This document shows positions 15,117-23,624 of a stretch of 30,972 nt of DNA, piece after piece. Position numbers and translations under genes: made by a program. The notes beneath the pieces were generated by a model, which was not told the origin of the DNA, ran no database searches, and saw only the letters and a list, made by a program, of their open reading frames with translations. Each line of letters opens with the position of its first letter. Positions within the stretch are counted from its first letter, which is position 1. Source of the stretch: CAIWXH01 sp964555675 (GTDB lineage Bacteria > Chloroflexota > Chloroflexia > Chloroflexales > Chloroflexaceae); assembly GCA_964555675.1 (NCBI GenBank), contig CAZKTU010000057.1, forward strand, positions 1 through 30,972, read 5' to 3'.

Positions 15117-15944
15117 CTACGGCAGCGACCAGTCGCTCGGCTCGGCGTACTGCGTGCGCCGCCAGCGCCAGCCCGGCTCGAGGATGCTCCCTGATGCCTC
15201 GACAGTATACAGGGCTTTGAGGGCGTAGTGGATCAGGCTGAGCTGCTGGGCGCGGTTGCCCGGCTCGCCGAGGGGGTGGCCGAAGGGCCATTTGAGGTGC
15301 ACGGAGCGCGGCGGACGCACCTGCTCGGCGATCTCGCGCAGCCCGATGATACAGACGGTGGGGATACCGGCGGCCTCGATGATACGGGCGATCAGTCCGA
15401 CGGACTGGTTGCAGAGCCCTCAGGCGGGGGTGAGCAGCACCGCGTCGATCTGCTCCTGGCGCATCAGGCGGGCCACCTCGGGCCCGCTGCGGCGCAGCAG
15501 CGTCTCGACGTGGGGCGGCTCGATGTGGCCCATGAAGCCGTAGCCCGAGCCGAGCCCGCCGATGACGCCGCGCTCGGCCAGCTCGCGCAGCAGGGCCAGC
15601 GGGAAGAGGATGTTCAGATCCCTGTCGGCGTCGCTGTGGTCGTAGTAGTCGTGGGTGATCGTAAGCTCCGCAGCGGGGGTCGCCGGGGGGATGACCCTGT
15701 AGCTGGCATCCCCGCGCGAGTCGAGCATGTCGAAGCCGGGCTGGCTGCGCAGGTGCACGCCGCCCGTGGTGACCAGGGCCAACCGGCTGCGGGCAAGTGG
15801 CTTGCGCATCGGCGCCAGGGGCACGAGCTCGCCCGCCAGGGCCGCGTAGCTGCCGCCCCAGATCCGGGCCAGGGTGGGGAAGCGGCTGTAGAGCTGGCCG
15901 AGGGCGCTGCTCAGGCCCTTGCGCAGCCGGTCTGGGTCGGACAC
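15117..15944 (-). CDS. GrdB-like selenoprotein with in-frame TGA read as selenocysteine (Sec175)
   Basis: Ordinary gene calling splits this into two frames, 15420-15944 and 15117-15320, but both lie in the same phase. TGA at 15422-15420 is codon 175 of a 275-residue protein. Upstream of it: THDYYDHSDADRDLNILFPL, GYGFMGH and DAVLLTPA. Downstream: GLCNQSVGLIARIIEAAGIPTV, then WPFGHPLGEPGNRAQQ. These match, from memory, the glycine/sarcosine/betaine reductase selenoprotein B family (GrdB/PrdB-related), where the residue after the LLTP strand is Sec or Cys and a Cys follows three later; here the motif is UGLC (Sec175, Cys178). A SECIS-like hairpin follows the TGA. GTG start at 15944 has GAGAGGAG 8 nt upstream. 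It follows the SRPBCC gene by 15 nt. The likely role is a selenol-based redox reaction, substrate unknown. A true stop or a nonsense mutation is less likely because the downstream half keeps family motifs. Confidence 0.86.
15386..15419 (-). promoter_or_regulatory. Bacterial SECIS-like element
   Basis: On the minus strand, 12 nt after the TGA, CAGUCC-GUC-GGACUG (15407-15393) forms a perfect 6-bp stem with a 3-nt loop starting with G and U. The loop lies 19-21 nt past the TGA. This meets the published bacterial SECIS rules as I recall them: loop 3-14 nt, G in its first two positions, upper stem 4-16 bp, loop 16-37 nt from UGA. A lower GGGC/GCCC helix (15419-15416 with 15389-15386) can add to it. 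Confidence 0.72.
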
Positions 15945-15959
15945 CGGGACTCCTCTCGC

Positions 15960-16388
15960 TCAGGCCCCGCGGGCCTCGGCGCGCTGCTTGAGGCTGGCGG
16001 CGAACTGGACGAAGGCGGCGTTCAGGTCGGGCAGCGAGCGACCGATCAGGCCGACCAGGGGCCCGGTGAAGACCTCGCTCAGGGTGAACTCGGTGGTGCC
16101 GTCGCCCCGCGGGGCCAGGGTGAAGCTGCGGTTGCCGGTGAACAGGCCCAGGGGCATGCCGCCGGTCCAGACCATCTTCTTGGCCGGGACGAACTCGGAG
16201 ATTGTGACCGGGAAGGCCTGGTTGGGGCTGAGCTTCGAGTAGGCGGTCAGCTTCTCGCCCGCCGCGATCTGCCCTTCGATGCGAATCGTGTTAGGCTCCC
16301 ACTCGGGGTAGGCCGGTCCGTCGACGAGGATGGACCAGATCGTCTCGGGCGCGGCCTTGATCATGGTGCTTGCGCGGAACTCTTTCAT
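15960..16388 (-). CDS. SRPBCC-family protein (polyketide cyclase/START-like)
   Basis: 142 residues, ATG 16388 with GAGAGGAG 5 nt upstream. MKEFRASTMIKAAPETIWSI is the typical SRPBCC first strand and helix, PAYPEWEPN follows, and a long C-terminal helix (SLPDLNAAFVQFAASLKQRAE) closes the hydrophobic pocket. Such proteins bind lipid-like or aromatic ligands; the ligand is unknown. It is 15 nt upstream of the selenoprotein gene and probably co-transcribed. Nothing in the sequence reveals its regulation. Confidence 0.88.
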   Translation of the reverse strand: MKEFRASTMIKAAPETIWSILVDGPAYPEWEPNTIRIEGQIAAGEKLTAYSKLSPNQAFPVTISEFVPAKKMVWTGGMPLGLFTGNRSFTLAPRGDGTTEFTLSEVFTGPLVGLIGRSLPDLNAAFVQFAASLKQRAEARGA

Positions 16389-16471
16389 GCCGTCTCCTCT
16401 CTATCTTAACCGATCTCTAGGGGGGCCTTGCCGCTGGCGGTGCCAAACCTTCCCTTTCAGCCAATGGCAGG

Positions 16472-16490
16472 GGGTCACGCCACGTGACCC
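16472..16490 (-). terminator. Perfect 8-bp hairpin directly after the STAND gene
   Basis: GGGTCACG (16472-16479), loop CCA, CGTGACCC (16483-16490), starting 2 nt past the TAG. There is no U-tract, so termination strength is uncertain. The 103-nt space to the SRPBCC gene holds no other obvious feature. Confidence 0.5.
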
Positions 16491-16491
16491 A

Positions 16492-19400
16492 CTAAGGGCT
16501 CGCCGGCATGGCCCGGTTGGCGCGCAGCCACGCCAGCAGGGCCTCGCCGGTGAACGCGCGCCAGCTCAGCACCTCGCCCGCGGCGCTCGCCGTGAGCGCC
16601 TGCTGCCCATCGGGGCTGAAGGCGACGGCCCCGACTACATCCTGGTGACTGCCGTAGGTTGCGAGCTCGAGCCCGCTGGTCACGCTCCAGAGGCGGGCCG
16701 TGCGGTCATAGCTGCCAGTCAGGGCCAGCCGCCCATCGGGGCTGAAGGCGACGGCCGACACGGTGCGGATATGGCTGCGCAAGACCAGCATAGGGCCCGG
16801 CCGCTCGAACTGCCAGATCATGGCAGTCTTGTCCCACGAGCCCGAGATCGCCTTCTGTCCATCGGGGCTGAAGGCGAGGCTGGTGACCTCGTCTGTGTGG
16901 CCGGTCAGCCGTTCGCCGATCGCTGCGCCGTCGGGCAGGCTCACGAGCGCGATCTCTCTGCTCAGATAGGCGATCAGGGCCCGGGCGCCGTCGGGGCTGA
17001 AGGCGAAGGCGCTCGCGACCCCGTCGGTGCCGGGGAAGGTGTGCAGCAGCGAGCCGTCGGCGGCGCGCAGCTCGCTATCGCCGCCCTGGAGGGCGATCAG
17101 GGCCATGGCGCCGTCGGCGCTGAGGGCGGCATGGACGGTGTCGGGCAGCTCGGCGGCGAACTGCGCCAGCTCGCGGTGGCCGGCCACGTCCCAGAAGGCC
17201 ACCTGATTGTCGGGCAGGCGCACCAGGGCGCGCCTGCCGTCGGCGCTGAGCGCGATCGGCTCGCCGGGCAGCTCGCGTGACTGGGCGAGCGCCCCGCTGG
17301 CCAGGTCCCAGCTTGCCAGGGCGCCGGGCTGATCGGCGATCACCAGGCTGCCGTCGTTCGGGGCGGCCAGCGCGACGACGCTGCCGATTGGCGTCGCGGC
17401 CGAGCGGGCGTAGCTGCGCACCAGCAGGCCGTCCTGGATGTCCCAGAGCCGGGCCGTCCGGTCGAACGAGCCGCTCACCAGCTGCTCGCCGGTGGGGCTG
17501 ACGGCCAGGCTGTACACCTCGGCGTCGTGGCCCAGTAACTGCCTGGTGCTGATCGCGTACTCATAGTCCCAGATGCGCACCGTCTGGTCGTACGAGCTTG
17601 AGACAAAGCCGAGCGAGCCGTCCTGGTGCAGCAGCGGCGCGAGGCTGAGTACCGCGGCGTCGTGGGCGAAAAACGCCTTGGTGAATGTGCCCTCGGGCGA
17701 CCAGGCCTGGATCACGCCATTGTTGCAGCCCACCAGCAGTTGCTCGCCGTCGGGGGTGGGCAGCTGCGCCGTCGACCAGACCAGGCAGGCGTCGGGCTGC
17801 AGATCGCCGTCGAAATCGGGGCCGTCGGGCAGGCGCAGCTCGAACGAGCCGCTCTGCTCCCAGCTGCTCGTATCGAACAGGGTCACCACACCGTCGCTGC
17901 CGACTGCATATGCGCTACGCCCGTCATCGAGAAAGCCGACCCCGACCGCGGAGCTCTCTGGTAGCTCGGCCACGCTTCGCGACCAGGCCCGCTGTTGCAC
18001 GTCCCACAGGGTAATGCCGCCGCTATTGTCGCCGCTGAGCAGCAGCGCGCCGTCGGGGCTGGCGGCCAGGGCCCAGATCTGATCGGCGGCGGCCCCGTCG
18101 AAGGGCTCGCCGGCTGTGGCGTTCACGGCGATCAGGCGGCCGTCGGCGGTGCCGACCACGGGCCCGTCGACGCCGAAGGCGAGCGCGGTCAGCGGGGTGG
18201 GCTCATCGCCGTCCATAGCGCGATACTGGTGGATCGCTGCGCCGCCGGCCCGATCCCAGATCCGCAGCCAGCCGTCTGCGGCCGCGGCCAGGTAGGTAGC
18301 GCCGTCGGGGCTGAAGGCGACGCTATTGACCGTGTCCTCGAACGCGGCGTGGATGCGGCGGGCGCTGCTGCTGGCCGCGGCGTTGAGCACTCTGGTGAAG
18401 CGCGGGTCGTCGGGCGCCCTGGCAGCCAGGCTGAGGGCCTCGTCGGGCTCGCCGCGCCCGAGTGCGGCCACCGCGTCGGCGATCAGGGCCCTGCGCTCGC
18501 TCTCGGCGGCTTGCTGGCGCGTCTGGCCCACCTGCCAGAAGATCCCGCCGGCGAGCAAGCAGGCCAGCCCGGCGAGGCCAGCCATGAGCCAGAAGCCGCG
18601 CCGCAGCTGCCTGGTCTGGCCCCGCACCACCGCCTCGGCGGCGCGGGCCCGCTCCTCCTCGCTGCGCGCAATATCGCGCTGGCGCTCGGCCTCCTGGGCC
18701 TGCTCGAGGGCGTGCAGACGTGCGGCCTCGGCGCGGGTCCGCTCGACAAGGGACTCGTCGCGGGCCAGCCCGGCCTTGCGGGCGTTCTCTTCGGCCAGGC
18801 GCTGGGCCTCTGTCGCCAGGGCCCGGGCGTGGTCGGCGGCCGCGGCGGCCTCGCGGGCCCGCTGGGCCTCGTGCTCGGCCTGCTGGCGGCTGGCCTCGGC
18901 GGCGGCCCGCAGCTCGCGCTCGCGCTGCAGCTGGGCGGCCTGCTCCTCCTGCTCGCGGTGGCGGGCCTCGACGCTGGCGTCGAGAAAGGCCTTCTCGGGC
19001 GTATTGAGCTTGAAGCGGGGCAGGTGGGCCAGCAGCTCGGCCTGAGCCAGGCGCTGCCCGGCCCAGAGAAAGTAGTCGGCCTGGCCGCCGCGCTTCCAGG
19101 CGCTCGCCGCCTGGCGCAGATCGTCGAGCTGCACGAGCAGCTGGCGGTCGTCGTCGAGCCACTCGCGCAGGCGGCGCCACGAGCGGATCAGCGCCTCGTG
19201 GGCCACCTCGACCTGGCCGCGGTCGTGCATCACCAGGCGGGCCTCGCCGAGCTGGCGCAGCAGCTCCTCGATGCGCTTGCTGGGCTCGCCGTCCGGCACC
19301 AGCTCCTCGAGGCTGACCCGCTGGCGCGTATCCGAGGTCTCGCCGGCGGGGTCGGGATCGCGATCGACCCGGGTCAGGCGCAGGAAGATCTCGCGCAGGC

Positions 19401-21579
19401 GCTGCTGGCCCTCCTCGTTATGGCGGGCGAAGATCTGGTCGGCGGTGCGGGCGATCGCCTCTTTGATCCCGCCCAGGGCGACATACTCGCTGGTGCGCAG
19501 CCAGCGCCCGCGCCGGCGCTGCCACAGCTCGCGCAGGGCGTGCTGGGCCAGGGGCATGGCGCCGCGCTCGTCGCGCACTTCGTTGAGGATGATCGCGGTG
19601 AGGCCGGCCTCGAAGCGCAGGCCTACCGCGGCGGCCTGGCGCTCGGCCGCCGCGCGCAACTCTTCGGCACTCAGGGGCTGGACCTGCACAGTATTGCCGG
19701 TGAGCAGGCCGTTGAGCCCGGCGTAGCGCCCGCACTCGTCGAGGAAGTCGGTGCGCACGGTGAGCATCACCAGGTGCTGCTCGGCCAGGCTGCGCAGCCG
19801 TTTGATAAAGGGCAGGCGCTCCTCGCGCTCGGCCAGCTCGCCGGCGCCGAAGAGGAACAGCTCCTCGAGCTGGTCGATCACCACGACCAGCTCGCGCTCG
19901 GCTGACTGGGGCTCGGACACGGTCCGTTCGCGCTCGCCGTGCTGCTGAGCCTCGTAGATGGCCCGCTCGAGGTTGGCCAGGGGAAACTCGCCGGGGGTGA
20001 GGTAGACCAGCCCCAGGCCTGGGCGCTTCGCCCTGAGCGACGGGAGAATGCCGGCCAGGACGAGCGACGATTTGCCGCTGCCGCTGGGGCCCGAGATGGC
20101 CAGGAAGCGCTTGCGCTCGAGCTGTTCGAGCAGGGCGCCCATCAGGGCTTCGCGGCCGAAGAAGAAGCGGTGCTGCTCCTCGCTGAAGGCCGTCAGCCCC
20201 GGGAAGGGGCAGGTGTCGCCCTCGTAGGGCGGCGGCGGCGTGCCCGTGGCCAGGGCGGCGAAGGTCAGCTCGACGGCCTCGGCGCAGATCGTCTCGACGC
20301 TCGAGCGGGCCTCGAGCAGCTCGCTCTGGGCCTCGGGGCCGAGGGTCGCCACATCTGCCCCCAGGTGGGTCTGCACGACTGCGGCGGCCACTTCCAGCTC
20401 GGGCTCGAGCACGGGGGCCCGGCGGGCCACCAGCCCGGCGAGCTCTTCCAGCCCGCTCGCCACCTGCTCGGGGTCGGGCGCACGCTGGGCCGCCCTGGTG
20501 AAGAGCGGGCGCGCGCCCAGCCGATTGAAGAGCACGGGGACGGTCACATCCTCGCGCTCGGCCAGCCCGGCGGTGGCCTTCACCAGGGCCAGGTCGACCG
20601 CGCCCTCGGCCTCGCCGTCGGGCTCGAGCAGCTGCCCGTAGAAGGCGCTCGCCAGAGCTGTGGCCGTCGCGACGCTCACACGGTCGGCCATGGCCACGAC
20701 GGCCGGGGTGCCCAAACGCAGCACGAGCTGCTGGGCCAGGCCGCCGAGCGAGCCATTATGCTCCTCCTGGGCGCTCTCGCAGGCGCAGAGAAAGGCCAGG
20801 TGGGGCAGGCCGAAGGGTGTTCTGAGGTCGTTCAGGCGGTCGATCAGGCGCGTCGTGGTCACGGCGTCGATCTGGGCGGGGTTGTCGGCGCGGCTGAAGT
20901 AGATCACCGAGCCGTCCTCGAGCGAGCGGCCGTGGGCGACGATATGCAGCATGGTGATCCGCTCGCGGCTGATCTGCTCGCAGATCGCGTCGAGGGTGGG
21001 CGGCCCCGCGCCGCCCGGCCCGCTGCAGAGCAGGCTGTGCGACACGCCTGCCGCGTCGAGGGCGGCGATCACCCCGGCCACAGCCGCCGCCTCGTCGAAG
21101 ACCGGCAGGCCCCACTCGGGGCTGCGGGCCGGGCTGGCGGCGACGATCAGGGCCCGCATGTCGTGGCGGCTGATCGGCGGGAAGCGGCGGTCGGCCTGGC
21201 TGGGCAGGTAGCGCGAGAAGGGCACGCGCTGGTAGGTCGCCAGGGGCTGCCAGTCCTTCTCGATCAGGGCGCACAGACGCTCCCAGCGCACCGCGCGCAG
21301 GCCCGGGTCTTCGATGAAGAGCAGCAGGCGCAGGCTGCCATTGCCGACCCTGGCCAGGCTGCTCTCGAAGAGGTGGGCAATATCGTCGCGGAAGAGGGCC
21401 TGGCCGAGCATGCTGCCGTAGGCCCGCGGCTCGAGGGCGACCGCGGCCAGGGCGGCCGGGTCGAGGGCCAGGGCGCCCTCTGCGCGCAGGGTCAGGGGGT
21501 CGTCGTCGGAGCTGTACTCGGCGACGACGGGCCAGACGCCCGCGCTCTGCAGGCGCACCGTGATCTCAAGGGTGCCCAT
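16492..21579 (-). CDS. CHAT protease - nSTAND1 NTPase - coiled coil - TM - 14-blade WD40 protein
   Basis: 1695 residues from ATG 21579. Residues about 140-355 are a CHAT caspase-like domain with the His-Cys dyad (LHIVAHG, His216; FLCACESA, Cys267). An nSTAND1-type NTPase follows: PFPGLTAF, Walker A GPSGSGKSS (497-505), Walker B VVVIDQLEELF (565-575) and a winged-helix-like tail to about 850. A charged coiled coil (860-990) leads to one membrane helix (about 995-1016). From about 1070 to the end I count 14 WD40 blades, enough for two seven-bladed propellers; the last three to four have canonical FSPDG...WD/WS repeats. CHAT-STAND-WD40 proteins are proposed regulated death or conflict effectors: the propellers sense, the NTPase switches and the protease acts. 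The TM places sensor and protease on opposite sides, or clamps both to the membrane. It lies downstream of a Ser/Thr kinase. Confidence 0.93.
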   Translation of the reverse strand: MGTLEITVRLQSAGVWPVVAEYSSDDDPLTLRAEGALALDPAALAAVALEPRAYGSMLGQALFRDDIAHLFESSLARVGNGSLRLLLFIEDPGLRAVRWERLCALIEKDWQPLATYQRVPFSRYLPSQADRRFPPISRHDMRALIVAASPARSPEWGLPVFDEAAAVAGVIAALDAAGVSHSLLCSGPGGAGPPTLDAICEQISRERITMLHIVAHGRSLEDGSVIYFSRADNPAQIDAVTTTRLIDRLNDLRTPFGLPHLAFLCACESAQEEHNGSLGGLAQQLVLRLGTPAVVAMADRVSVATATALASAFYGQLLEPDGEAEGAVDLALVKATAGLAEREDVTVPVLFNRLGARPLFTRAAQRAPDPEQVASGLEELAGLVARRAPVLEPELEVAAAVVQTHLGADVATLGPEAQSELLEARSSVETICAEAVELTFAALATGTPPPPYEGDTCPFPGLTAFSEEQHRFFFGREALMGALLEQLERKRFLAISGPSGSGKSSLVLAGILPSLRAKRPGLGLVYLTPGEFPLANLERAIYEAQQHGERERTVSEPQSAERELVVVIDQLEELFLFGAGELAEREERLPFIKRLRSLAEQHLVMLTVRTDFLDECGRYAGLNGLLTGNTVQVQPLSAEELRAAAERQAAAVGLRFEAGLTAIILNEVRDERGAMPLAQHALRELWQRRRGRWLRTSEYVALGGIKEAIARTADQIFARHNEEGQQRLREIFLRLTRVDRDPDPAGETSDTRQRVSLEELVPDGEPSKRIEELLRQLGEARLVMHDRGQVEVAHEALIRSWRRLREWLDDDRQLLVQLDDLRQAASAWKRGGQADYFLWAGQRLAQAELLAHLPRFKLNTPEKAFLDASVEARHREQEEQAAQLQRERELRAAAEASRQQAEHEAQRAREAAAAADHARALATEAQRLAEENARKAGLARDESLVERTRAEAARLHALEQAQEAERQRDIARSEEERARAAEAVVRGQTRQLRRGFWLMAGLAGLACLLAGGIFWQVGQTRQQAAESERRALIADAVAALGRGEPDEALSLAARAPDDPRFTRVLNAAASSSARRIHAAFEDTVNSVAFSPDGATYLAAAADGWLRIWDRAGGAAIHQYRAMDGDEPTPLTALAFGVDGPVVGTADGRLIAVNATAGEPFDGAAADQIWALAASPDGALLLSGDNSGGITLWDVQQRAWSRSVAELPESSAVGVGFLDDGRSAYAVGSDGVVTLFDTSSWEQSGSFELRLPDGPDFDGDLQPDACLVWSTAQLPTPDGEQLLVGCNNGVIQAWSPEGTFTKAFFAHDAAVLSLAPLLHQDGSLGFVSSSYDQTVRIWDYEYAISTRQLLGHDAEVYSLAVSPTGEQLVSGSFDRTARLWDIQDGLLVRSYARSAATPIGSVVALAAPNDGSLVIADQPGALASWDLASGALAQSRELPGEPIALSADGRRALVRLPDNQVAFWDVAGHRELAQFAAELPDTVHAALSADGAMALIALQGGDSELRAADGSLLHTFPGTDGVASAFAFSPDGARALIAYLSREIALVSLPDGAAIGERLTGHTDEVTSLAFSPDGQKAISGSWDKTAMIWQFERPGPMLVLRSHIRTVSAVAFSPDGRLALTGSYDRTARLWSVTSGLELATYGSHQDVVGAVAFSPDGQQALTASAAGEVLSWRAFTGEALLAWLRANRAMPASP

Positions 21580-21653
21580 GGCGTATCATCCCGCCGGCCG
21601 GCAGGCGCGACTCATGCCGGGCGGACAAAGCGGGCTGTGGGGAGCATGGACAG

Positions 21654-21659
21654 ATTATA
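21654..21659 (-). promoter_or_regulatory. Consensus -10 box upstream of the STAND gene
   Basis: The minus strand reads TATAAT at 21659-21654, in the 120-nt space between the kinase stop and the STAND start. No convincing -35 hexamer lies 16-18 bp upstream, so activation may need a helper or it may be chance in a GC-rich genome. Leader length would be about 70 nt. Confidence 0.4.
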
Positions 21660-21699
21660 CGCTTCCGTGGAGCCTCGCCGCCTCCGTAGAATTACGCAA

Positions 21700-23552
21700 T
21701 TAGGGCGCGCCGTAGCTGAGCTCGGCGTAGTCGAGCATGAAGAACGGCGGGCCGCCGAAGGCGCCCTCGTCGAGGTTGCTGACGGCGATCTCGTTGACGC
21801 CGGGCCGCAGCAGCCCGGCGTCGAAGCTCCATGTCTCGCTCGCCCAGGTGCCCGTTTCGTAGGCGAAGTCGTCGTCGGGCAGCGGGTTGGGCCCGCGGTA
21901 GATCTCGGCGCCGTTCACGCTGATGCTGATCGGCGTGCGCGCCGGCCCCTCCGAGTCCATACCCTCGATGCGCAGCAGGGCCTCGCCCGCGGGCTGGCCC
22001 GCTACGGCGAAGCTCGCCCGCATGCGGCTGTAGTCGCTCGCCGTGCCATAGATCCAGGTGGCCGTGCGCCCGCCGTAGCTGTTGCTGCCCCCCGAGCTGG
22101 CGTACCCGCCCGACCAGTCTGTGTCCTCCAGCAGCAGGGTGGTCGGCCCGGCCGGCGCGGGCGCCGTCGCTCCGGCGGGCGCTGACGCACCCTCGTCCGT
22201 CGCGGCCACGGNNNNNNNNNNNNNNNNNNNNNNNNNNNNNNNNNNNNNNNNNNNNNNNNNNNNNNNNNNNNNNNNNNNNNNNNNNNNNNNNNNNNNNNNN
22301 NNNNNNNNNNNGCGGGCGCCGTCGCTCCGGCGGGCGCTGACGCACCCTCGTCCGTCGCGGCCACGGTGGTCGCAGGTGGGGGCTCTGTAGTCGCCGGCGG
22401 GGGCTCGGCGGTCGCCGGTGGGGGCTCTGTGCTCGCCGGTGGGGCCTCTGCCACGCGGGTGGGCGCCGGCTGCGCGGGCCCCTGGGCGAGCGAGTCGCGG
22501 CCGAGGGCCCAGGCCAGGCCGCCGATAGCCAGCAGCAGCAGCAGCCCGGCCGCGAGCTGCAGCGCGCGCGGCGGTGGGGCGGGCCGTGGCGTGGGCGCGC
22601 GCGGCGGGCGGGGGCGCGGGCGGGCCTGCTCGGGCGCGAGCTTGCGGGTCGTGTAGCTCGAGCGCCCGGCGTGGACCGCGGCGCCGCCCGCCCCCAGCTG
22701 GCCGAGGAGCCAGGCCTGGGCGCCGCTGCGCTCGATCTGCTTGATCGCCGAGCTGATCGCGGCCTGCATCTCGGCGGCGCTCTGGTAACGGTCGGCCGGG
22801 TCCTTAGCCAGGGCCCGCAGCGCCACCGCCTCGGCGGCCGGCGGCACCGCGGGGTTGAGGCTGCGCGGCGGCGGGGGCGGCTCGGTCATGTGGCGCCCGA
22901 GCAGCGCGATCGGCGTCGGCGCGTCGAAGGGCACGCGCCCGGTGAGCATCTCGTAGAGCACCACGCCGGTCGAGTAGAGGTCGGCCCGCCGGTCGAGGGG
23001 GCGCTGCAGGCCGGCCTCGGGCGCCATGTAGGCGACCGTCCCGATCACCGTGCCGGGCGGCGTCAGCTGCACGGCGTGCATCAGCTTGGCGATGCCGAAG
23101 TCGGCCAGCAGGGGCCAGTCGGGGGAGGGCAGCAGGATGTTCGAGGGCTTGATGTCACGATGGATTACGCCTTGCTTATGGGCATAATCGAGCGCGTCGA
23201 GCAGCCGGCAGAGCAGCCGCAGGGCCGGTGTCGGCTCCATCGGCCCGCGGGCCAGCACGTCGGCCAGCGAGGACCCGCCCTCGATGTATTGCATCACGAA
23301 GTAGCGCTGGCTGCCCTGCTGGCCGAAGTCGTAGATCGGGAGGATGTTGCGGTGCTGGAGCTGGGCGATCGCCTGGACCTCGCGCTCGAAGCGCGAGATG
23401 TAGTGCGGGTCGAGGCTCGGCAGCAGCACTTTGACCGCCACGGCCCGGTTGAGGCTCGGTTGGGCGGCCTTGTAGACCACCGCCCCGCCACCGCGGCCGA
23501 CGACCTCCTGCAGCAGATATTGCCCGAGATAGGTGTTGCGCAAGGGTTCCAT
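21700..23552 (-). CDS. Transmembrane Ser/Thr protein kinase with extracytoplasmic beta-sandwich domain (spans false gap)
   Basis: ATG 23552. Residues 12-270 are a Hanks-type kinase with all key residues: glycine loop GRGGGAVVYK, Lys41, HRDIKPSN (131-138), DFG (151-153) and APE (177-179). A Pro/Arg-rich juxtamembrane stretch precedes one membrane helix (331-350). Outside are a Pro/Thr/Glu stalk encoded by 21-bp repeats and a C-terminal domain (LLLEDTDWSGGY..., FFMLDYAEL) resembling a carbohydrate-binding or jelly-roll fold. The 100-N run at 22212-22311 has identical 55-bp flanks; merging them gives a continuous 565-residue frame ending in TAA at 21700. Probably a sensor kinase whose targets include the divergent FHA protein; that is inferred from location. 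Confidence 0.92.
22157..22211. repeat. 55-bp duplicate at left edge of N-gap 3
   Basis: Identical to 22312-22366. Unmerged contig overlap; same length as at gap 1, consistent with a 55-base assembly k-mer. Confidence 0.93.
22212..22311. other. Assembly gap 3 (100 N), artefactual
   Basis: Flanked by identical 55-bp ends; true length most likely zero with overlap. Merging restores the kinase frame. Confidence 0.95.
22312..22366. repeat. 55-bp duplicate at right edge of N-gap 3
   Basis: Second copy of 22157-22211. Confidence 0.93.
22369..22452. repeat. Four 21-bp tandem repeats encoding the kinase stalk
   Basis: Units at 22369, 22390, 22411 and 22432 share GTCGCCGGYGGGGGCTCKG with few changes and encode PPPATTE-like heptads on the minus strand. 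Copy number could vary between strains. The repeat also explains why assembly broke nearby. Confidence 0.85.
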
Positions 23553-23562
23553 AGCGTGCTTA

Positions 23563-23603
23563 GGGAAGCCATAACCTTCCCGCCACGAAAACGTATCGTG
23601 GCG
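23563..23603. promoter_or_regulatory. Two adjacent perfect dyads between divergent kinase and FHA genes
   Basis: GGGAAG-7 nt-CTTCCC (23563-23581) and CGCCACGA-7 nt-TCGTGGCG (23581-23603). Both have a 7-nt spacer and their centres are 20 bp apart, about two helical turns. They fill the 72-nt space between the two start codons. This suggests paired operator sites, perhaps for the winged-helix protein encoded next door. No strong -10/-35 pair was recognised on either strand. Confidence 0.55.
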
Positions 23604-23624
23604 CTATCGAGAGGAGTGGTGGCC

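Noticed and set aside
15420..15422. TGA as an ordinary stop for a 174-residue protein
   Set aside because: The frame continues with family motifs to 15117 and a SECIS-like hairpin follows; a natural stop does not explain the conserved downstream half.
15228..16409. 393-residue plus-strand frame
   Set aside because: Antisense to the selenoprotein and SRPBCC genes; low-complexity translation.
17995..22185. Two large plus-strand frames (636 and 748 residues)
   Set aside because: Antisense to the CHAT-STAND-WD40 gene; they lack motifs and cross its well-supported domains.
22369..22452. Intergenic minisatellite
   Set aside because: The repeat is inside the kinase coding frame and encodes a Pro-rich stalk.
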